Shown here: in pieces, positions 23,629-32,812 of the stretch
Position numbering within the stretch: the first letter of the stretch is position 1
Layout: each line of letters begins with the position of its first letter
Source: Velocimicrobium porci
Lineage (GTDB): Bacteria; Bacillota; Clostridia; Lachnospirales; Lachnospiraceae
Reading direction: 5' to 3'
NCBI RefSeq assembly: GCF_009696045.1
Contig: NZ_VUMT01000016.1
Location: forward strand, 1 to 52,066
Length of the DNA: 52,066 bases
Notes under the pieces: generated by a model
What the model was told of the DNA's origin: nothing
Databases searched by the model: none
What the model saw: only the letters and a program-made list of their open reading frames with translations
Translations under genes and position numbers: made by a program

Positions 23629-26116
23629 AGCTTCCACCTCCATCCGTATTAACAATGCGGTAAATTTCACTGTTTTTATCCATTCTCATATCAAATGGCA
23701 CCGTTATGGATCCCATCTTAAGAAGCCCTGTTCCGGATGATGCATTATCCACAAAATTAAACATTGCCGGACTAATGCTCGGTAAAAACTGCATCAGCTT
23801 ATTCTTATCAAGCGTAGACTGACTAAGCAGTGCAAAGTACTCTGTATTTGACAAAATCGCTTGGAGCTTACCGCCGTTATCATTGTTTAATAAATCCGAC
23901 ATGTTCTGGGTAATACCATTTAAGATACCAGACATTTTTCTGATTTCCTTCCAGAGTTTAAGGACAAAACTTGCTACCTGCTCTACCGCAAGGAGCTCAT
24001 GGAACTCATCAATATAAAGATGTGTCCATCTGCCAAGCTTGGCATTTTCTTTAATCTTGCTTCTTACTGTTTCCATCATGATAAGCATAGCTGTTATTCG
24101 AAGGTTATCCTTTAAGCCAGATAAATCAAAGACAATAAAACGGTTACTCAAATCTACATTTGTTCTATGATTAAAAAGATTCAAAGAACCATTAACAAAG
24201 ATTTCCATTGCAGCTGCCAAATGCGTTGCCAAATTGCTTCCTTCATCTAAAAGTCCCTGATATACATCCTGCAATGTTGGCGAATACGCTCTAATCTGCT
24301 CTTCATTGGACATATCAGTTTCTGCAGCAAGTGTTACTGCATCACTTCTCATATATCCCGGCACACTAAATTCTGATTCTTCCTCAGAGATACCATTAAG
24401 TCTTTTTCTCATGGAATAATTCTCTGAATATACCTTTTCAATTACGCTATCTACAATTCCCTGCTCTTCCGGCAACATATCCCTTTTCAAGCAACTGGAT
24501 AACAGCGACAATATGAAATCCGCTTTGTCAGATATGATTTCTCTAAGCCTTCCATAATCAACACCTTCAAAATCAACATCCATAGGATTTACATATGCTT
24601 CCTTATTGCTGTCAAAGGAAATAACAGTTCCATCCACCTCATCCGCAAGATCGTTATATTCAAGCTGTGGTGCTATGATAATCAGCTGGTCTTCTTCAAA
24701 ATTTGCAAAAGTACAAATAATCTCCGATTTTGCAAATACAGATTTTCCCGAGCCAGACTGACCAAGTATCAACCCATTATGGTTTTTAAGCTTCTTCTTG
24801 TCCGCAAAAATCACATTCTGAGACAGCTGATTTACTCCATAATAGATACCACCCTCATCATTTAACTCCTGCGTCTTATATGGCATAAGCATCGCAAGAC
24901 AACTTGATGACAAATTCACCACTCTCTTAAATTCCTGAATTCCCAAAGGAAGAACTGAGTTAAGTCCTTCTCTCTGCTTTCCAAAACAGCTTTTTAACTT
25001 CACTGACTTAAGCGATGCAGCATTCATAAGCTTTTCCTCGATTCTTGATAGCTCATCCTGGCTTTCAGCTAGGATAAGTATCATCATCGTTGTATTAAAA
25101 TAGTGATCATCATTGGTATCCAGTTCCTTCGAAAACTGATCTAACTTTTCCTTTTCGTTAAGTAGCTTCTGGCTGGCATCTGCAAGATAATCATTGTTGT
25201 TACGATTTCTCTGCTTCTCATTTTCAATCTTCATACCGACAGCCATATACTTTCTTCCAATCTCCTGCTTAAAACCAGAGATATCAAGAAGCTCGTTATT
25301 TACGGATATATAGCTTGTACAGTTCATCTTACTAAGAGCGGAAATAATATCACTCTCCAAGCTCTTAGGATATTCATGAATATAGAAAACCTTTCCGACC
25401 TGACCATTCATTACAAAATGCTCATTTTCAAAACGGATACTTGCCGGTGATAAGATATTTACCCAATCATGCTTCGCAGCCACTTCACTTTCAAAATCAA
25501 ATTCATACTCTGAATCAATTCCTACATGAGTAAGATTGAATAAAAGCTGCATTCTCTCATTAATACCAACGGTTCTCATAACAGATCCCTGAATACCATT
25601 TACACCAATTCCAACAAAGGCGCTTCTTACAGCACTTTCAATAGAACCGAAGCTTCCCTTGGCATCCACCATATCCTCTGCTTTAATCGTAAGCGTCAAA
25701 TATATGGTCTGATATAATCCCTGCTTTGCATCACTAACCTTATCCTTAATAATTTTGTTGTAGCTCTTTCTTAAGGAATCATATTCATCGTGTTTCATAC
25801 GATATAGAATCTTCTCATGGAATTTCTTTTCATCCACATGCTCATTTGCTACAGAATAAGAAAATCGGCATGGTATGGTTTTAAGTACCTTAGAGAAGTT
25901 TATGATAATTGCTTTCTGCTCCTCATCGGTAACTCCGGCAAAGTTGATATCACTAAGCACATAAAGCTTGGAAAACTTTCTCTCCGGCAATTCAAAAATT
26001 CCTGATTCATCAATGCTAATAATGGAGAAAATATCCTGAACTGAAGTCATTTCCTTTACAAGTGGTTCATCTGGAACCTTTGTCTGTTCATACTTCGACT
26101 TAGGCATTTTCATCAT
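23618..26116 (-). CDS. VirB4-type transfer ATPase
   Basis: About 832 residues. This is the conserved ATPase of conjugative T4SSs. The N-terminal domain (ISIDESGIFELPERKFSKLYVLSDINF) is followed by the motor domain with Walker A GQSGSGKS (about 452-459), Walker B LYIDEFHELL (about 690), GITQNMSDLL and the C-terminal FDMRMDKNSEIYRIVNT. Length is normal for the family. The start is ATG 26116 or 26113 behind GGAGG, overlapping the upstream gene. It sits between a VirB4-N-like protein and the NlpC hydrolase. Confidence 0.92.
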   Translation of the reverse strand: MMKMPKSKYEQTKVPDEPLVKEMTSVQDIFSIISIDESGIFELPERKFSKLYVLSDINFAGVTDEEQKAIIINFSKVLKTIPCRFSYSVANEHVDEKKFHEKILYRMKHDEYDSLRKSYNKIIKDKVSDAKQGLYQTIYLTLTIKAEDMVDAKGSFGSIESAVRSAFVGIGVNGIQGSVMRTVGINERMQLLFNLTHVGIDSEYEFDFESEVAAKHDWVNILSPASIRFENEHFVMNGQVGKVFYIHEYPKSLESDIISALSKMNCTSYISVNNELLDISGFKQEIGRKYMAVGMKIENEKQRNRNNNDYLADASQKLLNEKEKLDQFSKELDTNDDHYFNTTMMILILAESQDELSRIEEKLMNAASLKSVKLKSCFGKQREGLNSVLPLGIQEFKRVVNLSSSCLAMLMPYKTQELNDEGGIYYGVNQLSQNVIFADKKKLKNHNGLILGQSGSGKSVFAKSEIICTFANFEEDQLIIIAPQLEYNDLADEVDGTVISFDSNKEAYVNPMDVDFEGVDYGRLREIISDKADFILSLLSSCLKRDMLPEEQGIVDSVIEKVYSENYSMRKRLNGISEEESEFSVPGYMRSDAVTLAAETDMSNEEQIRAYSPTLQDVYQGLLDEGSNLATHLAAAMEIFVNGSLNLFNHRTNVDLSNRFIVFDLSGLKDNLRITAMLIMMETVRSKIKENAKLGRWTHLYIDEFHELLAVEQVASFVLKLWKEIRKMSGILNGITQNMSDLLNNDNGGKLQAILSNTEYFALLSQSTLDKNKLMQFLPSISPAMFNFVDNASSGTGLLKMGSITVPFDMRMDKNSEIYRIVNTDGGGSYGV

Positions 26117-27098
26117 CTTCACCTCCAAACATTGCCTCTAATACATTTACATTGACGTTTCTCATTACCTTGGCATCTTTTATCCCAAATCCAAGAAGAC
26201 TGTGATACACAAGTCCTTGCATTCCATAAGCTGATGCTGGCATCAAGTCGTGCCCCTCAAGTATTGAAGAAACTGTCTGCTTTACAATCTTTCTTGCATC
26301 ATCTGAATCACAGATAATAACAAGCATTACGGATCCATTCACATAATCGTCCGTATCTCCACCAGATAATCTCTGGTTATATTTCTTCTCAAGATTTCTG
26401 TTAAAATCGCTTTGCTCTTCTACAGATAATGCGTTCATATCAACCCCAAGAAATATTTCACATCCTAATTTTTTTAATTTGGTTACAAGTCCTGCCCTTG
26501 CTTTTGTTGGTAACGAAAGCGTAATAAAGCTTTCCCCATAATTTCTTCCAGAAATAAAAAAGGAAGTATTTTCTGTTACTTTCGCGAAGCATTCCTTCTC
26601 CCAATCCTTGTTGCCACGCACATATGATGCATATGAAAACCTGATATCAAGAAGGAAGTTTGCTGCGATTTCACTCATAATTTCATCCACAGATAACTGC
26701 TTCATATTGCAAATACATCTAAGAACGTCCTCATCCTTCTTAAAATCTTGTCTGACTTCCTCATAAATTTCTCCGGTTTCCATAAGGGAAATGTGGCAGG
26801 TTGCCCTGCCACTCATTTCGCTCATGTGCATGGTAATTCGCATTCTTCCGCTTAATTTGATGCTTGCTTTTGCCATCTGACATAAGGTGTCTTCCGTTGC
26901 CTCAAACACTCGAAGCCAGCGATTATTTTGAAGCCTTAAGGTTCCTTCTGGATCAAATGAAATGATTCCCAATGACTGATTTGTCTTCTTGCTCACTGGA
27001 ATGAGCATTTTGTTAGCCTGTTCTATTTGGCGCTTTTTCTCTTTTGCAAGTCTTTTTTCTTCGCGGAGAATTGCTCTTTCACCTGCGTTCTTTCCCAT
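26100..27098 (-). CDS. VirB4 N-domain-like protein without ATPase motor
   Basis: 332 residues with a basic helical start (ERAILREEKRLAKEKKRQIEQANKML). A body follows whose opening, SLGIISFDPEGTLRLQNNRWLRVFEAT, parallels the opening of VirB4 N-domains. Helix-strand repeats follow, and no Walker motifs are present. It precedes virB4 and overlaps it by 17 bases. I infer a stand-alone paralogue of the VirB4 N-terminal domain that may assemble with it; the resemblance is by eye and weak. ATG 27098 has an AGGAGGACTC stretch upstream. Confidence 0.5.
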   Translation of the reverse strand: MGKNAGERAILREEKRLAKEKKRQIEQANKMLIPVSKKTNQSLGIISFDPEGTLRLQNNRWLRVFEATEDTLCQMAKASIKLSGRMRITMHMSEMSGRATCHISLMETGEIYEEVRQDFKKDEDVLRCICNMKQLSVDEIMSEIAANFLLDIRFSYASYVRGNKDWEKECFAKVTENTSFFISGRNYGESFITLSLPTKARAGLVTKLKKLGCEIFLGVDMNALSVEEQSDFNRNLEKKYNQRLSGGDTDDYVNGSVMLVIICDSDDARKIVKQTVSSILEGHDLMPASAYGMQGLVYHSLLGFGIKDAKVMRNVNVNVLEAMFGGEDDENA

Positions 27099-27107
27099 GA
27101 GTCCTCC

Positions 27108-27329
27108 TTATGCGTGGTTAAACCACTGATTGATCAAAGTTGTAAGTTTGTTCTGAATGTTTGGAAGTAATGTGTCCTTACCAAAGATATAAAGAAGTCC
27201 TGCGATACCTGCTGCTACTGCGATAATGATGAACATTACGATAAGCTGGTCGCTTCCTTCTCTCTTTTCCATAAGACGGCACTTTGCTCCGATGATTGCA
27301 GAATCAATCTTGTTTCTAAGCTTTTTCAT
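27108..27329 (-). CDS. small pilin-like membrane protein (Flp-type candidate)
   Basis: 73 residues: basic N-terminus (MKKLRNKIDSAIIGAKCRLMEKREG), then a hydrophobic helix preceded by Gly-Ser-Asp (SDQLIVMFIIIAVAAGIAGLLYIFG, about 26-50), then an amphipathic tail. This is the size and shape of a class III prepilin such as Flp, where the leader is cut after Gly and the helix forms the filament. A TadV-like peptidase is encoded at 32321. First gene of the operon behind copy B of the 32-bp element, with an AAAGGAG site. It could also be a VirB2-like subunit. Confidence 0.6.
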   Translation of the reverse strand: MKKLRNKIDSAIIGAKCRLMEKREGSDQLIVMFIIIAVAAGIAGLLYIFGKDTLLPNIQNKLTTLINQWFNHA

Positions 27330-27408
27330 ACGACTTTTTCTCCTTTCCTACGTATTTGCAGGCGACTTCTTTGAAGTTTTTAAGTTCATTTCTCATCGCT
27401 TACATTAA

Positions 27409-27440
27409 GTACTTGGAGCCTGAAAATCGTGATTACAGAA
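27409..27440 (-). promoter_or_regulatory. 32-bp ICE control element, copy B
   Basis: Identical to copy A over all 32 bases. It lies 80 bases upstream of the pilin-like gene and 9 bases behind the U-tract of a terminator, so transcription of the next unit must start here or shortly after. Confidence 0.75.
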
Positions 27441-27448
27441 AAAACATA

Positions 27449-27481
27449 AAAAAATCTCCAAGAATTTTTACATTCCTGGAG
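27449..27481 (-). terminator. intrinsic terminator ending the TadA2-adhesin operon
   Basis: CTCCAGGAAT and ATTCTTGGAG pair on the minus strand, followed by ATTTTTTT. The spacer from 27482 to 27636 holds no gene, only a CCCTCCT/AGGAGGG repeat at about 27591-27618. Confidence 0.82.
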
Positions 27482-27636
27482 ACCTTTACCTCATAAGCAT
27501 TGATTTTTCGCCACTTTCAAGGTTCATTATTATTTTTTAATCTTACAAATTTTGTTCTGTTTTCTTTTGGTACCATTCCGAACCACCCTAGCCCTCCTTG
27601 CCCGAACTCCCAGGAGGGGACTCTACAATTTGGGTC

Positions 27637-29925
27637 TTATTCATAAGTGCTTCTATCAATACTGGTATGGAACCAGCTAAGAAGACTATACTGACTAGTA
27701 AGCTTCTTCTTAACCCTGTTACCTGCAAAATCGGTAACAATAATCTCATAATAGCTCACTGTCTTTTCATCAGAAGTAATCTCGTAATACATATCAAAAT
27801 ATGAATGCGTATCAGATGCTGCAAATGTTTTCTGCGTCCTGTCCGTTCGAATTACCTCTCTGTTGCTGCCAGTTACTCTATAAAGTATCACACTCTTAAC
27901 CCCAGAGCTTAAGTTTGCACCATTTGAACTACGACTAATTTCATCATCAATATGCTGCTCTATAATATTGTCCTGACAATACCCAGAAACAGTAACTCCA
28001 TCCGGTTTTACAAAAGTAATCTCAGTACCATCAATACCCGGTGGCGTACAGTCATACTTTGTTGTCACGGTTTTAGTTGTCGTATGATTTACATTATCCG
28101 TAGCAACAATTGTCCATGTATGCTTTCCTTCATACTTCTTTTCTAACGTATAACTAGCACTTGCAATTCCCGATGCAACCGTTACTCCTGCATCATCCTT
28201 AATGACAATACTCTTAAGACCAGAACCATTATAAGTTGTTCCAGTTAAATAATCAGTTGACGATACACTGATTGTCGGTGCCACATTCGTCCAATCAGTT
28301 ACTGTGTTTTCTACACCATAAATCACTGGGTTGCTATGATCCAAATATATCGTAGCTGATGTATGTGATGACGTGTTCCCTAAGGCATCTGTAAGTACAA
28401 GTTTATAGTAAAATACACCTTCTGAGGTTTCCGTATAAGTTCTTGATACATAACTTGTCGTATTTCCAAATGTCCAGCTAGCAACATTAGACCAAGTCCC
28501 TGTCACATAGGAATATCTTTGTAATACAGCTGATGCCAATCCAGACCACTGATCCCTTGCGGTAAAACTGACCGTTCCATTTCCCGCACTCCAATTATTT
28601 GGAACCGCTACAAGGCTACTGCACTCAGGTCCAGTTTTATCAAATCTCGTTGTGACAGTTTTACTACTAGTATGTCCTACATTATCCGTTGCTACAATAG
28701 TCCAAGTATAAGTTCCCTGGTAAGCATCACTAAGTGTATAACTGGCACTATTGACTCCTGACGCCATTACACTTCCTGATGAATTCTTTATTACAAGAGT
28801 TTTTAGGCCTGACCCATTGTATGTTGTGCCTGACAAATAATCTGTTGCAGTTACACTAATAACAGGTGCTGTCTTCGTCCAACTAGTTACCGTATTTTCT
28901 GTTCCATGAATTACAGGGTTGCTATGATCAAGATAGATATAATTTGATGTCTTAGTAGTAGTATTTCCAGCCTTATCTTTTATTGTAATCTTATAATAAA
29001 ATACACCTTCTGAGGTTTCCGTATAACTTCCACTTTGGGCATCAGTCGTGCCATTATAGCTCCAGGTCTTTATATCAGACCATGACTTGCTGACATCCGA
29101 ATAGCGTTGTAATTTCACTGATGCCAAGCCGGTTCCTTGATCTCTTGCCGTAAAGCTTACCGTACCATTTCCTGCGCTCCAGTAATTAGGAACTGCTGTA
29201 AAAGAACTGCAATTTGGAGCTATATCATCCTTCCAGTTCGCATACATGGTAACAGTTCCACCATCCTGATCATGAGTATAGGAACCACTTGGATAATAAG
29301 TGCCACCAATACTCGCTGTCCAATACTGAAAACTATATCCTGTTCTTGTTGGCTTTTTTGATGACAACGTCAAAGTAACATTTTCTATTTTAGTCTGATT
29401 CCCTGGGGAACCAGTTCCACCATTTGCATTATATGCAACTGTATGTTTCTTAGGCTCTGGTCTAATCTTCGTTGCAGATATATACGTTAAGTATCCACCA
29501 CTATATTTCCATACCCCATTACCCTTATCATAATAACCAAGGTCATTCAATTTTGACTTTACCTCTGCTACCGTAAAGTTATATCCGCCTTGAGAAATCA
29601 TACTAGAGATAGCACCATCAAGGGAACTTCCCAGTTGAGGATACTGTGTATACAAGGTGATATTATCCGAAGGACTTGTATACGTATGAGTTGTCGAATT
29701 TCCAAATGATTTTAAAGGATATTTTGTATCAACTCGAAGCTGTATCGAATCACTCCCCGCATCATACAAATATGAAAATGTGTATACATTACTTCCGCCT
29801 GATCCATCGCCTTCTCCTGTTCCTCCAGCTCCAATATCATCTGCATATGCAACTGTGCTTACAGACAGGAGCAGTGCCAAACTGCACACTGCCCCTGCTA
29901 TAATTTTCATAAACTTATTCATCAT
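27637..29925 (-). CDS. large secreted protein with InlB-type repeat and duplicated Ig-like modules
   Basis: 762 residues. Signal peptide MNKFMKIIAGAVCSLALLLSVSTVAYA; a Gly-rich linker; an N-terminal domain; one InlB/Listeria-Bacteroides-type B repeat (YNANGGTGSP...GYSFQYW...TMYANW, about 165-235). Then come two nearly identical modules of about 198 residues (about 235-432 and 433-632), each with VPNxWSAGNGTVSFTARDQ, TYTETSEGVFYYK and YLDHSNPVIxGxENTV. A last domain follows without LPXTG motif or membrane anchor. Last gene of the operon that starts with TadA2. ATG 29925 has GGAGG upstream. Probably a mating-pair or surface adhesin, possibly held by the pilus. Confidence 0.8.
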   Translation of the reverse strand: MMNKFMKIIAGAVCSLALLLSVSTVAYADDIGAGGTGEGDGSGGSNVYTFSYLYDAGSDSIQLRVDTKYPLKSFGNSTTHTYTSPSDNITLYTQYPQLGSSLDGAISSMISQGGYNFTVAEVKSKLNDLGYYDKGNGVWKYSGGYLTYISATKIRPEPKKHTVAYNANGGTGSPGNQTKIENVTLTLSSKKPTRTGYSFQYWTASIGGTYYPSGSYTHDQDGGTVTMYANWKDDIAPNCSSFTAVPNYWSAGNGTVSFTARDQGTGLASVKLQRYSDVSKSWSDIKTWSYNGTTDAQSGSYTETSEGVFYYKITIKDKAGNTTTKTSNYIYLDHSNPVIHGTENTVTSWTKTAPVISVTATDYLSGTTYNGSGLKTLVIKNSSGSVMASGVNSASYTLSDAYQGTYTWTIVATDNVGHTSSKTVTTRFDKTGPECSSLVAVPNNWSAGNGTVSFTARDQWSGLASAVLQRYSYVTGTWSNVASWTFGNTTSYVSRTYTETSEGVFYYKLVLTDALGNTSSHTSATIYLDHSNPVIYGVENTVTDWTNVAPTISVSSTDYLTGTTYNGSGLKSIVIKDDAGVTVASGIASASYTLEKKYEGKHTWTIVATDNVNHTTTKTVTTKYDCTPPGIDGTEITFVKPDGVTVSGYCQDNIIEQHIDDEISRSSNGANLSSGVKSVILYRVTGSNREVIRTDRTQKTFAASDTHSYFDMYYEITSDEKTVSYYEIIVTDFAGNRVKKKLTSQYSLLSWFHTSIDRSTYE

Positions 29926-30680
29926 ACCACCTCCCATTTATTGGCAGATATCTGAAGATAAATGCTTTTCTCGATAATCTGATCTCCTTCACGATATTTG
30001 ATTACAGCTACAAAAAATTCCGGAATCTCCATGTTTCCTTCCTTAATGGTCTGAAAATATGCCTTTTTCTCAATAACGTCTTTACTCTCATAATCAGGTA
30101 AAAGTTTCTCGATAATGTGGCTATCATCGTTAATAATATAATTATTTTGACCGGTTAATTTTGTTCTGTCTTCGTCCAAAAAAACATCATTTACATTTAC
30201 AGCAAAACCTTCAATATCTATCAAAGTTTCATAGATACCAACCGCATTAAGACCCTGATAAGAAAATCCAAAGCCATCACTAAAGCTTACCTGCTTAATC
30301 AATTCATCATCATACTCCTTGGCAGAAACTGCTTCTGTAAAATCTTCTGTGTCATCACTTCTCTTAACTAAATCAACATTAGACACTACATACACTTCAT
30401 AATTTGTACTATAATTACCATCAGCTTCTTCCACTGAAGTTCTAATAACTTTTTCCACAAGAACATTAGATGCTTCATTTAAGTTTTTTTCATAATTAGC
30501 AAATACCTTCTCCGGAGTATCCTTAATTTCCTCTCGATATACGAGATCATCAATGATTACATCATCTGGCCCACTAACCTCTGTCTTCTTCTTATTATCA
30601 TACGAAGTTGCCATAAGAATGGCGGTTATAAATACGATTGCAATTGCTATCATCATAATTACTATCTTTCCTTTCTTCAT
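29922..30680 (-). CDS. membrane-anchored protein of the transfer locus
   Basis: 252 residues: one N-terminal membrane helix (about 5-26, IVIMMIAIAIVFITAILMATS) and an external acidic domain of about 220 residues with alternating helices and strands (VYREEIKDTPEKVFANYEKNLNEASN...; NYEVYVVSNVDLVKR). Topology resembles TcpC/VirB8-like proteins, but no signature is visible, so the class is open. It overlaps the adhesin start by 4 bases. Ribosome site AAGGAGATGG. Confidence 0.55.
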   Translation of the reverse strand: MKKGKIVIMMIAIAIVFITAILMATSYDNKKKTEVSGPDDVIIDDLVYREEIKDTPEKVFANYEKNLNEASNVLVEKVIRTSVEEADGNYSTNYEVYVVSNVDLVKRSDDTEDFTEAVSAKEYDDELIKQVSFSDGFGFSYQGLNAVGIYETLIDIEGFAVNVNDVFLDEDRTKLTGQNNYIINDDSHIIEKLLPDYESKDVIEKKAYFQTIKEGNMEIPEFFVAVIKYREGDQIIEKSIYLQISANKWEVV

Positions 30681-32321
30681 CTAAACCATCTCCTTTTCTT
30701 CTTTGCAAAATATGTCCTGACCATTGTTTCTAAAGCCAAGACGTTTAATACATCCACTCTTACTCTGGTAATCATAAAGAGCTTGTCCTATGTTACTTCC
30801 TGCATAAAGGGCTTCATCTACCACTTCTCTGTCCTTATTCAGTATCTGAATCACAATCTGCATCACACCCTGATTGACACCCATTGGCATCATAGGCATA
30901 CCGTACATCCGCGGCATCTGAGCAAATTGTGTCAAGTGATACATATCCATTGTCTGCAACGGAAGTACTTCTGCTTCACTATTTTTTTCTACAGGAAAAT
31001 CCTCCGTGCATTCAGGCAGATTGAACTCAGAGATTTTCCTTTTTAGTTCTGCTAAATCAGCCCTCGCATCTTCATCACAAATATGATTGTCCATAATAAG
31101 ATTAAGGTCATCGATATAATTTCCATGCTTCTCCTTTACTATATTGGCGATAATTGTCTCTTCATCATCCACACATTTCAGGTCATATCCATCCATGTAG
31201 GACATATAGCAATCTGCCAATATTAATGCTTTGTAATAGTCTTCCTTCTGCTTCTTCTCTAACTCGAACATACGTAAAATCAGCTTGTTGTAATATCTCT
31301 TAAATTCCAGATACTCCTGCACGGTAAGCGTTACACCTATATGTTTCTTGAAGCATCCAGAAACAAAATTGAAATACATCTTCAAAGCTTCCTTTTCAGA
31401 TTCATTAAAAACAGAAAGCTCATATTCCTCAGACAATAGATTCTCTGTCATAAACTGTAAAAACTCTTCATTCGCTTTCGTCAGCTCAATCAGAGATGCA
31501 TCCTCATTGTCATAGGTGGTTTTACTAATGTTTCTCGTGAGCCCAAAATAATAATTATTTCTCCGCTTTAAAATGCTGTATGCCGGAATATCTTTACACT
31601 CAAATCTTTCCGTGAATGTGAGGCTCCTATCATAAAAAGGTATTTCCTCACATCTTGTTTCCGACTGTTCCTTCTCAACTTCTTTAAGTTGTTCATCAAT
31701 AATCTGCTTGTCCTTAGCGTCATGAATCTTTTTTGTAATGACACTAAGCGGATTGCTCCTCGTCAATTTATGCGAATTATTGACACTTTCCTTTGGTTGC
31801 TTTTTTTCACTAGTTCCTGCTGACTCTGCTTCATCTTCTTCAACAGGCATACGTTCAAATCTGCTTTCTAATGAATCAATTTCAATCTTCAAAGCATCCA
31901 ACAATGCCTTATGCTTTTCCAGGGTAAGTTCTATTTTTTCCTTCTGATAATCACTAGCCATCATTGCATTAACCTCAGAAAGATGAATAATATTTTCAAT
32001 CTTTGTGTACTGAACCTTGAGCTCCTTGAACAATAATCTGTGGCTCTTCTTATCAAAATTTACCTGTTTCTGCTCAACAAGAAGTCTGATTTTGACATAT
32101 GCAATTGCAGCCACACGTATTCTATGAAGAGTACAACCTCCTTTTTCTGTAAAAAGCTCATTGAATGCACAAAGCTCCATACAAAGATCACTTTTTTCCA
32201 TACGCCTTTGAAGAATCAAAAGCGTATCACTATCCTTCATGCGAAATTCTTCTCCCGGCAGAATATTCATAACCTCTGCCATCTGTGGGAGTAGTTTTTC
32301 TATAAGCTGTATTTCATCCAT
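30681..32321 (-). CDS. unknown 546-aa soluble protein of the TadA2 operon
   Basis: 546 residues, mostly helical and highly charged, with a coiled-coil region (about 105-165), a low-complexity hinge (DEAESAGTSEKKQPKESVNN), a helical domain (about 215-450) and a Met-rich segment near the end (FAQMPRMYGMPMMPMGVNQGVMQIVIQ). No membrane segment or signal. ATG 32321 sits behind GGAGGG and overlaps the upstream stop. Between the prepilin peptidase and a membrane protein, it may be a cytoplasmic scaffold or assembly factor. I do not recognise the family. Confidence 0.6.
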   Translation of the reverse strand: MDEIQLIEKLLPQMAEVMNILPGEEFRMKDSDTLLILQRRMEKSDLCMELCAFNELFTEKGGCTLHRIRVAAIAYVKIRLLVEQKQVNFDKKSHRLLFKELKVQYTKIENIIHLSEVNAMMASDYQKEKIELTLEKHKALLDALKIEIDSLESRFERMPVEEDEAESAGTSEKKQPKESVNNSHKLTRSNPLSVITKKIHDAKDKQIIDEQLKEVEKEQSETRCEEIPFYDRSLTFTERFECKDIPAYSILKRRNNYYFGLTRNISKTTYDNEDASLIELTKANEEFLQFMTENLLSEEYELSVFNESEKEALKMYFNFVSGCFKKHIGVTLTVQEYLEFKRYYNKLILRMFELEKKQKEDYYKALILADCYMSYMDGYDLKCVDDEETIIANIVKEKHGNYIDDLNLIMDNHICDEDARADLAELKRKISEFNLPECTEDFPVEKNSEAEVLPLQTMDMYHLTQFAQMPRMYGMPMMPMGVNQGVMQIVIQILNKDREVVDEALYAGSNIGQALYDYQSKSGCIKRLGFRNNGQDIFCKEEKEMV

Positions 32322-32812
32322 TACATTACCCTCCAAATAAACCCTTTCATTAAAAGAACACACATAATAAGTGCAATTCCTGGCACAACTGCCACCTCAC
32401 GTTTCAGTTTTATATCTTCTTTTTTGATTCCGGCCTCAATTCGACTGATACCAATTGACACACCAAGACCTGCACATAGATACAAGCATTCAGTTATTGC
32501 AGCTACATATCCGTTTGTCATCAGACCAGACGCAAGACATATATTTCCAAAAAGCAAAAACATATCGCTATCTCCAGCTCCCCAGATTTTAAATTTGTTC
32601 AAAATCAGATATACAATCAAATTTATAAGCCAAAATATGCTTATAAAATCTGCACTGTATTCACTCGCAAACAGCAAATAAAAACTCCACGCAATATGCA
32701 ACACCATCGCCGGAAACACATATATCATTCGTTCCTTTATATCCATAACCGATGCCACAATCAAATAAGCAATGGTAACTATTGCTAGCACCGCAAAAAT
32801 CACTACATTCAT
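32321..32812 (-). CDS. TadV/CpaA-like A24 prepilin peptidase
   Basis: 163 residues with about five membrane helices. The two catalytic aspartates of the A24 family are visible: one in SVMDIKERMIY (about 22-32, the D-x-R/K type site) and one in GAGDSDMFLLFG (about 78-89, the GxGDxD motif). It cuts leader peptides from Flp-type prepilins at the membrane. Length matches short TadV/CpaA enzymes without a methylase domain. It follows TadA2 with a 4-base overlap. Likely substrates are the pilin-like protein at 27108 and the TadE-like proteins at 10510 and 11090. Confidence 0.82.
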   Translation of the reverse strand: MNVVIFAVLAIVTIAYLIVASVMDIKERMIYVFPAMVLHIAWSFYLLFASEYSADFISIFWLINLIVYLILNKFKIWGAGDSDMFLLFGNICLASGLMTNGYVAAITECLYLCAGLGVSIGISRIEAGIKKEDIKLKREVAVVPGIALIMCVLLMKGFIWRVM

